From CAVQRC01 sp963715045 (GTDB lineage Bacteria > Planctomycetota > Planctomycetia > Pirellulales > Lacipirellulaceae), in the NCBI GenBank assembly GCA_963715045.1, contig CAVQRC010000021.1, positions 34,234 through 98,233 of the forward strand: a DNA stretch of 64,000 nucleotides, read 5' to 3'. Shown one piece after another: positions 29,139 to 40,553 of the stretch. Every line of letters starts with the position of its first letter. Positions within the stretch are counted from its first letter, which is position 1. The position numbers were made by a program, and so were the translations under genes. The notes under the pieces are model-generated. The model was not told where the DNA came from and made no database searches. It worked only from the letters and a program-made list of their open reading frames with translations.

Positions 29139-31738
29139 CTACTCGCGAATCGGTTGTGATTGGCGGTACATCCGCAGTCGCTGCCCGAGCGCGGTGGCAA
29201 GCTGCTGATTGCCCTGAGCCGTCGCCTGTCGGATCGCCAGCTCAATCAGCGACGCCGCCTGCTGAAACTGCCCGTTCTCGGCGTACGCGGCGGCGAATAC
29301 GTCAAACACCCGGGCGGGCAGCTTCGCAGGATCGGCGCCAGTCGTTCCACGATCTGCACGGCCAGTTTGCCGTCTCGCAACGTAGGATCCTTGCTCGTCG
29401 AGAGGAGCCACACGATGCGCAGCGTGGCCAGCTCCGGGGCCGGTTTGAGTTCGATTGCCCGGCGGTAGAATCGGAACGCGGCGTGCGGGTCGCCCGCCTG
29501 TTCACTGATCCGGCCCAAGTTGGTGAGGGCCTCGCTGTTCTCAGGATCGATTTCCAGAATCTGCTGAAAATATCCGCCGGCGGCGTCGAATTCGCGTTGG
29601 ATTGCCTTGATCCCCCCCATCCTGCTGAGGACGTCCATTTCTTCCGGAAAGACTTCCAGAATGGCGCGGTAATTCTCGGCGGCCAGGTCGAGCCGTTTGT
29701 TCTGCAGATAAAGATTGGCCAGATTCACTCGGGCTGCCATCTGGGTGGGACGCGCATCGAGTGCCGCCTGGTAGTGCTCAATGGCCTGGCGATACTGGCG
29801 TTGCCGCATGTAGAGATCACCGAGACTGGTACGTGCTTCGGCGTGATCCGGCTGTCGCTCGATGGCAGCCAGGAGAGCGGGTCGCGCGGCCTGATCGTCG
29901 CGTTGAGCGAGATGGATTCGCGCCAGCATGTAAGGGGCGGCCGCACTCCGAGGTGCGAGTTCGGCCGCCCGATTCGCAGCTGCCGTGGCCGCCTCATACC
30001 GCTCCAGGGAAGCCAGCCCGGACGCCGCCGCGAGCAGTGTTTCGAACTCATCGCGACCCTCTGCCACGGCACGCTCGTACTCTTCGATCGCTTCCTCGAT
30101 GAGTCCCGCGCGCTTGTATGCGGCGGCAAGTCTGGCATGGTACTGCGGGACCTTCGGTTCGCTTTCGACCGCTTGCGAGAATCGCTCGATCGCTGGTTCG
30201 ACTTCATGCAACAACAGGTAGATCTCGCCGGCAGCGGCCGCCGCTGAAGCATCCCGGGGGTCATCGACCAGGGATGCTTCGGCTGCGGCCAATTGCGGTT
30301 CGACTTGGAAGTGCGCATAGTCGCGGCGAAGCTCCGCCAGGTCTTTCCGTGACGGGGCGGTCACCTGCAGGACGACCGATCCCGTTTCGGCCGCCGTTTG
30401 TTCACCGGCCGCTGTCGGCGGCGGCGTCGCCGAAGCGGACACGCCCGGATCGGCGGCGGCGTTGTCGTACTGATAGTGCATCGTCAGAACGGTTCCGGGC
30501 GGCAGCCTGATCGGCTGATCGTACCGGTACTCATCCTGCCAATGGGACTCCCAAGCCGGAATGCTAATCAACTCGACAACTGCCCCGTCGGGTCGCTCCG
30601 CGGTTACAAGGATCTCGCGGCAATCATCGCTGGCCTGTGGAAAGATCGAAAGCACGTCGACGGCAACTGGCAGCGTGTACGCGTCCGTACGCGTGCCGGC
30701 GGAGGCAACAGCGGGAAGTTCGATCGTGCGCGGACCCAGCTGCAATGAGAACACCTCTTGCTCAGGCAGCGTATCGGCAAAGTGAAAGGCAACTTGGTAC
30801 GTCACCTGTTCGTCTTTGCCGGAGGGTTGAAGCTGCAGCGTGATCACCAGGACATTCCCCGGATTGAGCTGCCAGGCGACACCTTCGGGCAGGGGCAGCG
30901 GGGTTTTTCCGGGCGTCCATCCCAGGACTTGCTCATCTGCGATCCGCGGCAACTCACCTGGCGTCCGCTGAGGGTCGCCCTTGGTGGCGAATCCGCTCGC
31001 GGGGTCGTCCGGGTCAAGCCAACTCGTGGTCGCCTGGATCCGCATGACCGCGTGGCGGACGACGCGTTCGTTATCGGTTCGAAATTCGACGTCCGTAACG
31101 AATCGGGGCCGAAGAACCGGCAGGGGGATCACGAATGTCCGCCGGGCTTCACGGTCGCCGGCCGGAATCGCAACCGGCTGGGGCGATTTCACGATCAGCT
31201 GCGGCTGCCCGAGTACCCACCTGCTGGAAAACACCGGAGAGGCCGGCAGATTCTCCGGATCTCCTTCCGTCTTGCCGGGTGCCCACGCCTCGAGGATCGC
31301 CAATTGCCGGGCGTCGAGGGCGCGGGCGTTCACAAACTTTCCAACTCCGTTGGCTGGCGGCCACGGCGGCATTGCTCCGCTGTGCGTGACATCGACGATC
31401 TGGTCCGCTCGCGAGGCGACATCTTCGTAAGTCAGCAGCGCGAACGGCGCGGAACCGTTCGCGCGATGGCAGACCACGCAGTTATCGAACACGATCGGGG
31501 CGACGTCGCGAGTAAAGGTAATCTCTGCAGGAAGCTCGACGGACTCGCCAGCGACCGGCGAATTGCCCGTCGTTCGCGGCGAAATGTTCGTCGACGACGC
31601 GTTGCCAGACGTGTCTGCCGCTGCATCCTCGATCTGCGGAACGGCTTCGCGTTTCCGAGTCTCTCGCGAGACCGGGTTACCGTCGCAGCCCACCGCAACC
31701 ACGGTGAGCCCTATCGCTGTCAACAGAATCGAACGCAT
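29139..31738 (-). CDS. Lipoprotein with cytochrome-c domain, copper-monooxygenase-like region and TPR repeats (frameshifted)
   Basis: Probable surface or periplasmic lipoprotein. The signal MRSILLTAIGLTVVAVGC ends in a lipobox Cys18. A haem-c site CVVCH (87-91) sits in TFTRDVAPIVFDNC with AMPPWPP as axial Met, as in planctomycete cytochromes. A beta-sandwich with TMHYQYDN resembling copper type II monooxygenase C-domains follows. The last 400 residues are tandem TPRs (for example EPAIERFSQAVESEP, LGDLYMRQRQYRQAIEHY). Near 29340 one base is missing, and the end of the protein (ARVFDVFAAAYAENG to QSQPIRE) is in the next frame, giving about 866 residues. The helicase gene lies directly downstream. 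Confidence 0.8.
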
Positions 31739-31883
31739 GCCTGCCTTCTGTTCCCTGCTCTCGAGTCAATCCGAGTCACGTCCTGGTGCCCGACTATCAT
31801 TTGTCTTGTAAAGTCCGAATTACATCCTCTTCCAACGGCACGCGTATTGCGACACCCGAAACAGGTGGCGTGATTCGGACTGT

Positions 31884-31906
31884 GTCACGGAGTGCCCCGG
31901 CTACAT
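31884..31906. repeat. GTCACGGAGTG intergenic motif overlapping a stop codon
   Basis: GTCACGGAGTGCCCCGGCTACAT here is the same sequence as in the 90-bp array near 36.3 kb and, with a restored stem, at 16941-16965. Its last six bases CTACAT, read on the minus strand, supply the ATG-TAG end of the DUF1501 gene. Confidence 0.65.
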
Positions 31907-33398
31907 CAGGATGTCGTCGATGACCGTCCCATGCACGTCGGTCAGGCGGCGATCGATCCCATCGTGCCGGACCGTCAACCGTGTGTGATCGACGCCGAGC
32001 AAGTGCAGAATCGTGGCGTGGATGTCGTAGACCTGCGTGGGCCGCGCGGTCGAGCGGTTTGTAGCCCCATTCGTCCGAAGGTCCATACGTCGTCCCTCCG
32101 CGAATGCCACCCCCGGACAGCCAATTCGTGAACACATACGGATTATGATCGCGGCCCGTCGATCCCTGCGTGGACGGCATCCGTCCAAACTCGGTCGTCC
32201 ACAAGACGATCGTGTCATCCAGCAGCCCGCGTTGTTTCAAGTCACGAATCAAGGCTGCCGTCCCCACGGCCATGCCGCGAGCGAGAGGACCGTGATCGCG
32301 TTGCACGTTTTCGTGGCTGTCCCAGTTACGGCGGGGAAACGAATTGTCATTGCCCGACCAGATCTGCACGAACCGCACGCCACGTTCCAGCAGCCGCCGG
32401 GCCACGAGGCATTTGAGTCCGAAGTAGACCGATTCCTCTGCGGCATTGATCGCCTCGCCAAACTCCTGCCCCATCCGATCCAGGCCATACATCCGCATCG
32501 TGGCCGCGGACTCCCGGGAAACGTCAAGGGCGTCCGGAGCCGCCAGTTGCATTCTGGCCGCTAACTCGTAGGACCTGATTCGCGCATCGAGTCGAGCGTC
32601 TCCTGGCCGCTGCGTTGCATGCCGTCGATTCAACAGTTCGATCAATTCTTTGCCGCGGGTATCGCTCGCGTTCGTTACGTAAGACGCTCGCGGAACGAGG
32701 TCTTCGATCGGGTTGGGCCGCTGCGGAAACAGCGTCGTGCCCTGGCTGTCGGTCGGTAGAAAGGCCGACGCCCAGTTCTTCGGACCATTGGAAGCGAACC
32801 CTCGATGGTCGGGCAGCACGACGAACGTCGGCAGATTGTCATTCAGGCTGCCCAGAGCATAGCTGATCCAGGCCCCCATTCCCGGGAAGCCGGGCCGCTG
32901 GAATCCGGTCGCCTGAAGGTAGGTCGCCTGACTGTGGACGCCCGTCTTACCAATCATGTTGTGAACAAAGGCCATTTCGTCGACGACATCTCCCAGCGGG
33001 CTGACCGGGTCGCTCAGGTACTTGCCGCATTGCCCGTAAGGCCGAAACGTGAACGGCGACTTCATCCACGGCCCCAGCCCGTCCTGAAACGCCTCGACGT
33101 GCTCCCCGAAATCCGACTCCTGCCCGTGCATCTTCTCGAGCAGCGGCTTGTAATCGAACAGGTCGATGTGGCTCGCAGCACCCGCCATGAAGAGCTGCAC
33201 CACGCGGGTGGCTCGCGGGGGAAAATGCAAGACCTTAACCGCGCCGCCGGCAGGCGCCGCGGCAGCCGGTTCGGCAGTGCCCAGCATCGCGGCCAGGGCG
33301 ATTCCACCGAGTCCGCCACCCGACTCCCACAGCAAATCGCGGCGGCTGACGCGTCGCTGCGCTGCGAAGCTTGCGGGCCAGAATTCGTTCGCTTGCAT
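31901..33398 (-). CDS. DUF1501 domain-containing protein (frameshifted near the end)
   Basis: Member of the large planctomycete DUF1501 family, which has an alkaline-phosphatase/sulfatase-like fold and unknown activity, exported by Tat. The N terminus RRVSRRDLLWESGGGLGG is a twin-arginine signal. Core motifs are VVQLFMAGAASHIDLFDYKP, HNMIGKTGVHSQATYLQATG, GVRFVQIWSGNDN, NWDSHENVQRDHG, TEFGRMPSTQGSTGRDHN and WLSGGGIRGG. Near 32040 one extra base moves the true end into another frame (TQVYDIHATILHLLGVDH to DDILM). The gene follows the DUF1549/DUF1553 gene by 10 bp, the usual pairing. Confidence 0.88.
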
Positions 33399-33408
33399 TT
33401 CTGTCCGC

Positions 33409-36088
33409 TCAGTCGATAAAGATGAATTCGCTCAGGTTCAACAGCACGCGGCAGGCATTCGGAAGTCCGTGCAGGGCGGCATATTCGCGAAGAGGTTCGA
33501 GTTCGGCCGGCGTCGGGGGGCGACCGGCTACGAGCCGCATCCCCCGCTCGATCGCCTCGTCGAGGTCGGATGATTCAGCGGAAAGTCGGCTGGCGAAATG
33601 CTCCGCCATCACGAGCATGAACCGATTGTTCAAGAGTGACAGTGCCTGCAGCGGCGTCAGCGTCTCATTGCGTTTGGGCGTGCTTTGCGATGAGTCGGCG
33701 CAATCCAGGGTGGTCATGAACGGATTGGGCTGCGAACGGACAATGAAGCGGTACACACTTCTCCGGTGCGACGCGAAGTCGTTCGGGTCGTGAAGATAGT
33801 ATTCGTAGTGTGGCGAGTGATCGGTCTTTTGGAGTTCGAACAGGTAGAAGCCGGGACCGTATTGGCGACGATCGAGGCGACCGCTGACGGCGAGCACTGC
33901 ATCGCGAATCTCTTCGGCCTCGAGTCGCCGCCGGTTCATTCGCCACAGGTAGCGATTGCCCGCATCGAACTCCTCGTTCGCGGCGTTTCCGACCGACGAC
34001 TGACGGTACACGCCACTGGTGACGATTTTCCGCTGCATCCGCTTGAGCGACTCGCCGTCCCGGATACGCACGGCAAGCCAGTCGAGTAGCTCGGGGTGGC
34101 TGGGGTCGGCCCCCATCCTGCCAAAGTCGTTCGGTGTGTCGACGAGGGCCTGACCGAAGTGATACAGCCACAGGCGGTTGGCAATGGAGCGCCACGTGAG
34201 CGGGTTATCGCGATCGACGATCCAGCGGGCGAGCGCCACGCGGCGATCCCCCTCCGAATGCTGCTCGGCGATCCCGAGCTCACCGCCGTAGGAACCGACG
34301 GCGGGCAACGCAGGGCCGACCTCATCGACCGGCTCGAGAATATTGCCCCGCTTGAGGACGTGCACCGGCCGCGGCTTCCCGCCGGTCGGTTTGAAATTGG
34401 CCTGGGCCTTAAAATGCGTGGCCGCCGCGTACACGAGTTGCGGCGAGGGAAGCGCCGCGAGTTCTGCTGTCGTGGTGGCGATCGCATCCTCGAGCCGCTT
34501 GCGGGCCTGGGCTTCTTCAGCCGTCTCCAGCGAGGCCAGCACGGCATCGCGACGGGCAACTACCGCCTCGAGTGTCTCGCCACGCCGATCGTGCGAACCG
34601 GGCCAGATCCCGTCCACCAGATTGCGCCGCTGCCAGCGAATGGGAGCTTCGATCGAATCGAATGCCGACACCTCGCAGCCCGTCGCGATATCCAAATCGC
34701 CGGCGGCGAAAACCTGCAACTCGGCCATCGCGAGAATGTAGGTGTCCACCCGCGAGGCAAGTCGTGTGGCAGTCACCCGCACGTACCGGGCCTGGTCGAC
34801 ATCGCACTCGATCATCACCGGATTCAGATCCTGGGTTCGCAAAGTCGGCCGCGGATTGATCGGCAATCACCCGCAGGCCTTCGGTGAACTCCGCATTCAG
34901 GGCGACTTCGACGCGAAACCGCACGGGAAATCCGAAGCCGCCGCCAATGCCACCGAAGTCGTCATAAGCTGGCCGCAACACGACACGGCGGATCGCCTGC
35001 AAAGAGCCGAGGTCGATTTGCACCCACTTCGCACTGTCGGGCTCGCTCGCGAACTGGCTGTGGTAACCGTAGGCCGGATTGCCGGCAGGTTCGTCGGATC
35101 GGTCACGAATCGCCGAGACGGCAGCCTCGGCGGCAGCCAACCGCGCGCCGCCGCGTCGTGTCAGTTCTTGTTGGACTTGCTCGTATTCCGACTCCAGCCG
35201 CTCTCGGGTGGCAGCCAGCCGCTGCCGCTGGCGGGCGATCTGCGGATCGCGGTCGAACGGCCGATCCGCTCGATCAACGGCGGCGAAAATCGCTTGACCA
35301 CTGTAGTAGTCATGCTGCGAGATCGGATCGAACTTGTGATCGTGGCACCGTGCGCACTGGACCGTCACGCTGCAGAACGTGTTGAGCGTGTTGCTCAGCA
35401 TTTCGTCGCGGTCGAGGTGGCGGGCGATGCGACCATCGATTTTCGATTCAGAGACTTCGACGTGGCCAATGAAGTCCCACGGCCCGGCGGCGATGAAACC
35501 CAGAGCGACGATCGCGTCGGGTTGTCCGGGATACATGACATCTCCGGCCAGCTGCTCGCAGATGAAGCGGGAGTAGGGTTTGTCGTCATTGAAAGCGCGG
35601 ATCACATAGTCGCGGTAGGGCCACGCGTGGGGTCGCAGCTTGTCTTTGTCGTAGCCGCAGGTGTCGGCGTATCGGACGACGTCGAGCCAGTGCCGGGCCC
35701 AGCGTTCACCGTAGGCAGGCGAGGCCAGCAGGCGGTCGACGAGCCGTTCGTAGGCATCCGGGGCCGCATCTTCGTCGAACGCGTCAACCTCTTCGGGTGA
35801 GGGGGGAAGACCGGTCAGATCAAAGCACAACCGGCGAATCAAGGTCCGGCGATCGGCTGTTGCCGACGGGCGAAGTCCCCGTTGCTGCAGTCGGGCGGCA
35901 ACGAACCGATCAATCGAGTTGTGCGGGACCCAAGCTTCGGGGATTGCTGCGGACGGGGGCACCGCCGGTTCGGTCAGCGGCTGCCAGGACCACCACGGAC
36001 GGTTGCGACCGATCTCGTCGACCGCCGGTACGGAGGAGACAAGCAGCAGGCAGCATATTGCGGAAAGGTGTACGCGAAGGCGGTGCAT
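33409..36088 (-). CDS. DUF1549/DUF1553 protein with inserted F5/8-type-C-like domain (frameshifted)
   Basis: Large exported protein of unknown activity, paired with DUF1501 proteins across Planctomycetota. The ATG at 36088 gives MHRLRVHLSAICCLLLVSSVPA, a signal peptide. DUF1549 covers roughly residues 60-270 and ends with a c-haem-like CARCHDHKFDPI. A coiled stretch (RQRQRLAATRERLESEYEQVQQ) leads to a discoidin-like domain (WVQIDLGSLQAIRRVVLRPAY to YVRVTATRLASRVDTY). The DUF1553 part (RVALARWIVDRDNPLTWRS to NLSEFIFID) closes it. One extra base near 34830 splits the frame. The restored length is about 890 residues. It is the promoter-proximal gene of the pair. Confidence 0.87.
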
Positions 36089-36606
36089 GGAGGGTTGCAG
36101 CAGATTTCCCTGGTGTCGTGAACCGTTGTCCGTCGATTGTAGCCGATCTGGTTTTTCGGATGCAGTTGGGGGCCGAAGCGAGGTCTGGGCTTCAGGCGGT
36201 GGCTTTGGAGTGTAGACCCGACATTCCGTGGCGGGATCACGGTCGTCCAGATCGCCACGGCCATTCGAGGCCCGGGTCACGGAGTGCCCCGGCTACATGG
36301 TGTAGACCCGACATTCCGTGGCGGGATCACGGTCGTCCAGTTTGCCGCGGCCATTGGAGGCCCGGGTCACGGAGTGCCCCGGCTACATGGTGTAGACCCG
36401 ACATTCCGTGGCGGGATCACGGTCGTCCAGATCGCCACGGCCATTGGAGGCCCGGGTCACGGAGTGCCCCGGCTACAACGGAGTGCCCCGGCTACATTGG
36501 TGACCTTGCCGCCGGATTCTGCTAGAATCTGCCGTCAGATTCACCCCCGTGACCCAACGACATTCCCCTGCGATCCACCAGAGCACGACTTCAAGGAGAG
36601 ACCACC
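36089..36606. repeat. Intergenic region with 90-bp tandem repeats
   Basis: A 518-bp gap without a credible gene. Copies of a 90-bp unit start at 36211, 36301 and 36391, each opening TGTAGACCCGACATTCCGTG and ending GTCACGGAGTGCCCCGGCTACA. After the third, a shortened CGGAGTGCCCCGGCTACA is duplicated again (36479-36496). Copies differ at three or four positions (ATCGCCAC versus TTTGCCGC; ATTCGAGG versus ATTGGAGG). The period is a multiple of three, so repetitive open frames appear on the plus strand but are artefacts. The remaining 110 bp before the PEP-CTERM gene contain its likely upstream region with AAGGAGAG before the ATG. Confidence 0.85.
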
Positions 36607-37485
36607 GTGACACGCTACGCCATCCGACTGGTGCTGTTCGGCATTCGGTGCCCAACTCCTGGCCCTGCAACCCGCCCTCGCGGTTTCGCAACAGATCATC
36701 TCGCTCGGTTCACTCGAGCGGGTCTCCTGGACCGAACGCGAACTGCCGGACGGCATGCTGATTTTCACACCCAACCTGCCAGTGCTTGAGCAGAGCTACG
36801 CGAATCGCTTCGAAGCACTGATGCACGAATTCGCCACAAGCCTCGAGCAGATCCCCGATTTTCTGCAGATGGACTCGTACCGGCAGATTGTCGGGCAGGC
36901 GGAAAGTCTCGTGACCGATTACGGGCGGTTTCAGGCCCGCGTCACAGAATCGATCGTGAGCCTCGACGACCTGATCGAGCAGAGCCGATCGGACGCCGCC
37001 GTAATCGATCGCCGCATCGACGCCCTGTCGCAGCGCGATGATATTCCCCAGCGCAACGCGACCGGCTGCAGGCTCAAATGACCGCCTTGCACGATCGGTT
37101 CACCGAGCAGGCCGAAACGCTCGGCCTGAACCAGACGACGCTGCTGGATCGTCAGCCCGACTTGGCAGCGGTTCAGGCGGAAATGGCAGCCTACCTCGAC
37201 CAAATCACTGGACTCGGCAGCAACGCGATGGTTCTCGGCGGAGGCACAATTCCATTCGCACCGGGTACGGGCGAACCGACGCCAGCGGTACCGCGGGGGC
37301 AGGAGGCGGTCCTGGTTCTCGGTGAGGCCTTGCCGCTTTACGACTACGCGGCGAACGGGCCAGTCGATTTCTTCCCCACTCCGCCGGCCCAACGCTCGGC
37401 CATTCCGGAACCCAACGGAATCGTGTTGCTGGCGTTGGCGGCCGTCAGCGCGCTACTCGCCAGGGCAGGGCGGCGACTCGTCTAG
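36607..37485 (+). CDS. PEP-CTERM sorting-domain protein with coiled-coil body (frameshifted)
   Basis: Exported protein expected to be processed by an exosortase. It starts MTRYAIRLVLFG after AAGGAGAG, continues LLALQPALAVSQQII (end of a signal peptide) after a frame change near 36645, and runs as a helical, Gln/Glu-rich body (VLEQSYANRFEALMHEF, DSYRQIVGQAESL, VSLDDLIEQSR). A second frame change near 37070 leads into MTALHDRFTEQAETLGLNQ. The C terminus IPEPNGIVLLALAAVSALLARAGRR is a classical PEP-CTERM: PEP motif, hydrophobic helix, Arg-rich end. The restored size is about 290 residues. Its function is unknown; a structural or biofilm role is typical for the class. Confidence 0.78.
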
Positions 37486-37561
37486 AGCCGCTCCGAAACT
37501 GGACCTCAGCTCCCCATTCCCCGGCCGTGGGACGCGTTCACTGAGGTTGGTTGGATCGGTA
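37483..37561 (-). repeat. Dispersed ~79-bp intergenic repeat, copy C
   Basis: Read on the minus strand it gives TACCGATCC, then GTGAACGCGTCCCACGGCCG, GGGGAAT and CGGAGCGGCTCTA in the same order and spacing as the copies at 3376 and 55751. It overlaps the PEP-CTERM stop codon and ends next to the fuconate-dehydratase stop, filling the convergent gap. Confidence 0.7.
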
Positions 37562-37562
37562 T

Positions 37563-38825
37563 TTAGAGCGTGACGCAGTGGACTGGTGAATGACCGGCGA
37601 GTTTCAATTCCGTACTCGCCCCGGGTGACTGCGGAGTCTGGTAGACCCCGTCCGCTACGATCGCCGGTTCGACAAAGTACTGCTGGAGGTGGTTGATTGC
37701 CTCGAGAAACAACCGCTCGTGCCCCAGCCCGATATGGCAGAACAGCACCAGATGCTGGTGGATCTGCCCCATGTCGCCTACATGAGGGACAAGTTGCACG
37801 GGATACTTCGTGGCCAACGTGGCAACTGCCAGAAATTCGCTGATTCCGGCCAGCCGCGTGCAGTCCGCCTGCACGATCTGGACCCCGCCACTCTCGAGAA
37901 AGTTTTTCCACAGGACGCGGTTCGCGACCGCTTCGCCAACCGCGATTGGAATCGGGGCGAGTGCTTCGGCGAGAATGCGGTGCGCCCGCACATCGTCAGG
38001 CTGCGTCGGTTCCTCGATCCAGTACGGGTCGATCGCGGCCAGCTCGCGGCCTACTCGCAGCGCCTTGGGTAACGACCAGGCCTGATTTGCGTCGAGCATG
38101 ATCTTGACTTCGGATCCGACCGCCTCGCGTACCAGCCGCGTGCGGCGAATATCGGCCGACGAGTCGCGCGCTCCAACTTTGAGCTTGACCGCCGTGAATC
38201 CCTCCTCCACGGCACGAATCGCATTCGCACGAATCTTCTCGTCGCTGTAACCGAACCACCCCACGGATGTGTCGTAGCCGGGGTAGCCTTTCTCGAGCAC
38301 CTCTTCCCGTTTGCCGCGGTCAGCTAGCTGGGCAGCGACGATCCGTGTCGCCTCTTCCACCGTCAGTACGTCTTCGAGATAGCTCCAGTCCACCAGACGC
38401 ACCACCTCGTCGGGCGACAGGTCCAGCAGCAGCTTCCACAGCGGTACCTGCCGATGTCTGGCCCACAAGTCGAAGCAGCCGTTCGTAATCGCGGCCAACG
38501 CCCCGTGAATGACTCCCTTGTGGGGACCCAACCATCTGAGTTGCGGATGCTCGGCCATCTCCCGCTGAACTCGACCAAAGTCGGCCATCAATTCTTCGAC
38601 GTCTTGGCCCAGGACGGCCGACACGAGCAACGGGATCGCCTCGCAAACGACATTCGTACCGCCCCCCAGGGTGTAGGTCAGTCCGGTCCCACAAAGTGGT
38701 GTGTCGGTACCGAGGACCACGACCGCGTAGCCGTACTGGGGGTTGGTGTGCACGGCGTCCGACCCCGCTCCAGCGGGCAAGTCGAACCGCAGATCGTAGA
38801 TGTCGGCCCGCGTAATCGTGGTCAC
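37563..38825 (-). CDS. L-fuconate dehydratase-like enolase superfamily protein
   Basis: Mandelate-racemase-group enolase enzyme that dehydrates a sugar acid to a 2-keto-3-deoxy acid; closest by motif to L-fuconate dehydratase (FucD/ENOSF1). Visible active-site elements: KLK (Lys214 and Lys216), Asp245 in LDANQAW, Glu271 in YWIEEP, Glu298 in VGEAV, and His348 in VPHVGDMGQIHQH. All fall about three residues from the corresponding positions in characterised FucD. The length of 420 residues is correct and no signal peptide is present. The aldehyde dehydrogenase gene ends 10 bp upstream on the same strand, so the two form a likely fucose/sugar-acid catabolic operon. Confidence 0.9.
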   Translation of the reverse strand: MTTITRADIYDLRFDLPAGAGSDAVHTNPQYGYAVVVLGTDTPLCGTGLTYTLGGGTNVVCEAIPLLVSAVLGQDVEELMADFGRVQREMAEHPQLRWLGPHKGVIHGALAAITNGCFDLWARHRQVPLWKLLLDLSPDEVVRLVDWSYLEDVLTVEEATRIVAAQLADRGKREEVLEKGYPGYDTSVGWFGYSDEKIRANAIRAVEEGFTAVKLKVGARDSSADIRRTRLVREAVGSEVKIMLDANQAWSLPKALRVGRELAAIDPYWIEEPTQPDDVRAHRILAEALAPIPIAVGEAVANRVLWKNFLESGGVQIVQADCTRLAGISEFLAVATLATKYPVQLVPHVGDMGQIHQHLVLFCHIGLGHERLFLEAINHLQQYFVEPAIVADGVYQTPQSPGASTELKLAGHSPVHCVTL

Positions 38826-38834
38826 GAATAGACC

Positions 38835-40539
38835 CTAACCACGCAACGCGTTCACGAATAACGGCGGCAAACGCCGCCATGCAGGGTCGGCGTACAACGC
38901 GAGCAGTCGCTCCGCCACGGCCAGGGGACGACGATGGGAGGGAAACCACACCGGCTTGGGCGTCGACTTCAGCGGCCCCCGCAATACGGTCTTTTGCGGT
39001 CGGTTGAGGAAATACGTATTGTGCACCGCACCGATCCCGCTGCTCGCATCGGCCAGCGAGTTGCCGGGAAAGCCTCCCCACGGCGGCGACATCAGGGCAT
39101 AGGCAATTCCCGGCCAGACATTGACGCCGATCGTGCCGAACCTCAATTCGTCAATCGCCTTGTCGACGGCGGCTCGCAGGGGAACCGACATGCGACCGGG
39201 GACCGTCACAGCGGCCGCCAGATTCCCCCACAGCCGCTCATTCATGAACTCGGCGGCCCGCTCCATGAATTGCTCGGCCGAATCGGCGTCGAGGGCCGTT
39301 TCCCCGCAGACGCAGACAAAAGACTCTTCCTCGAACAGGTGCGGCTGGTCGACAGGCGACACATCCCGCAACAGGGTCCAGGGCAGCGTCAGCCCGGTGG
39401 ACTCCGGCAGCGCCCCCCCTGTGAATCGCTGATATCGTTCCCGAGCCCCGGGATAATAGGCGTATCTCTGCGGGGTCTGGCGGAGCACGGCCTCAATCGC
39501 GTCGAGCAACCGCGTCCGCTCGGGCCATTGCCGCCATGTCACGATCATCTTCGTAGCGATGCAATTGAACGAGGCATTATTGACGATCGACGCCGCGATG
39601 TGTTCCGCCTGGGCCTCGAGCTCTCCCTTCGAATAGGTACCGGGAACGATCGTCCAGGGCGTCACGTTGCCGAGCTCGCTGGTGACCTCTTTGGCAACCT
39701 TCGGCTCTCCCGCGGCCCGACGACCGTCGCGATCGTCGTCGCTGCCCCACACGATCGCATCGTGGGTGCCGATCGAGCCGGTCACGTGGACACTCCCGAT
39801 GCGATCCTCGCCAACGACGTGCTCGCCTTCGGCGGCTCCCCCATAGCAGATCCGCAGCCAGCCACGATCCACCAGCGGTGCCAGGGCCTGGTTGAAGATC
39901 GGTCCCAGATAGTCGTTGACCGGGTTCATCTTCAGCAGCACGGTCCGGCTCTCTTGAAAGATCTTCGTCAAGGCGTCGGTAACCGGGATCGCCGAGACGT
40001 TCCCAGCGCCCATCACCGCCGCCACGCCGGGTTGAATCGGGTTTCGGCCCGCGATTTCGTCAACCTGCTCGTTGAACAACGACGCATCGTCTTCAACCGC
40101 CGGGTCGAGCCAGGTCTCAGCCGCCAGCGGGTAGAACAACATTCGGTCGTAGAGCTGCCGCGTAGGAAACACCGGGACGCGAAGTTGCCCCGCGACTGCG
40201 CCGCGGTTTACCCGGGAGCCGCGGCCGTCCCGATTGCTCGATGTCCCGCAGCGAGGCTGCCAGCAATTTCAGATAACGCATGACAGCGACCGGGCCTGTG
40301 GTAAGGTCTTCGGCCCGGGCCGGGTCGCCTTCGTCGAGGCGTTTGGCCTGCCAGGCGTCGTGCGTCCAGACCTCCGCGACCGCCAGCACGCGGGGCACGC
40401 ACTCCTCGGCCAGCTCGATCCGTTCCCGAACCGTCGCCGAGGCCAGCGACGACGCACCGGCAGCGAGTTCGCCGATCGCCCAGTCGATGGCCTCGAATGA
40501 ACTCTTGGGTTGGGTCGACGGATGCGTTGCCGTGGACAT
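38835..40539 (-). CDS. Aldehyde dehydrogenase family protein (frameshifted)
   Basis: NAD(P)-dependent aldehyde dehydrogenase oxidising an aldehyde, perhaps L-lactaldehyde or a sugar-derived aldehyde given the adjacent fuconate dehydratase (inference). The start MSTATHPSTQPKSS is at 40539; the frame changes near 40180 between DIEQSGRP and VFPTRQLYDRM. The catalytic region is present: MNPVNDYLGP (cofactor), VHVTGSIGTHD, ELGNVTPW with the general-base Glu, and NNASFNCIATK with the nucleophilic Cys. The length of about 565 residues is longer than classical ALDHs, in line with an atypical subgroup. The beta-helix/cytochrome gene precedes it by 14 bp. Confidence 0.85.
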
Positions 40540-40553
40540 CTTGCTCCTCGCAA

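Noticed and set aside
36211..36496. CRISPR array
   Set aside because: Whole 90-bp units repeat head to tail without unique spacers, and no cas gene is present.
36284..36610. Repetitive open frames across the 90-bp units
   Set aside because: Product of a repeat whose length is divisible by three; no start signal or family similarity.
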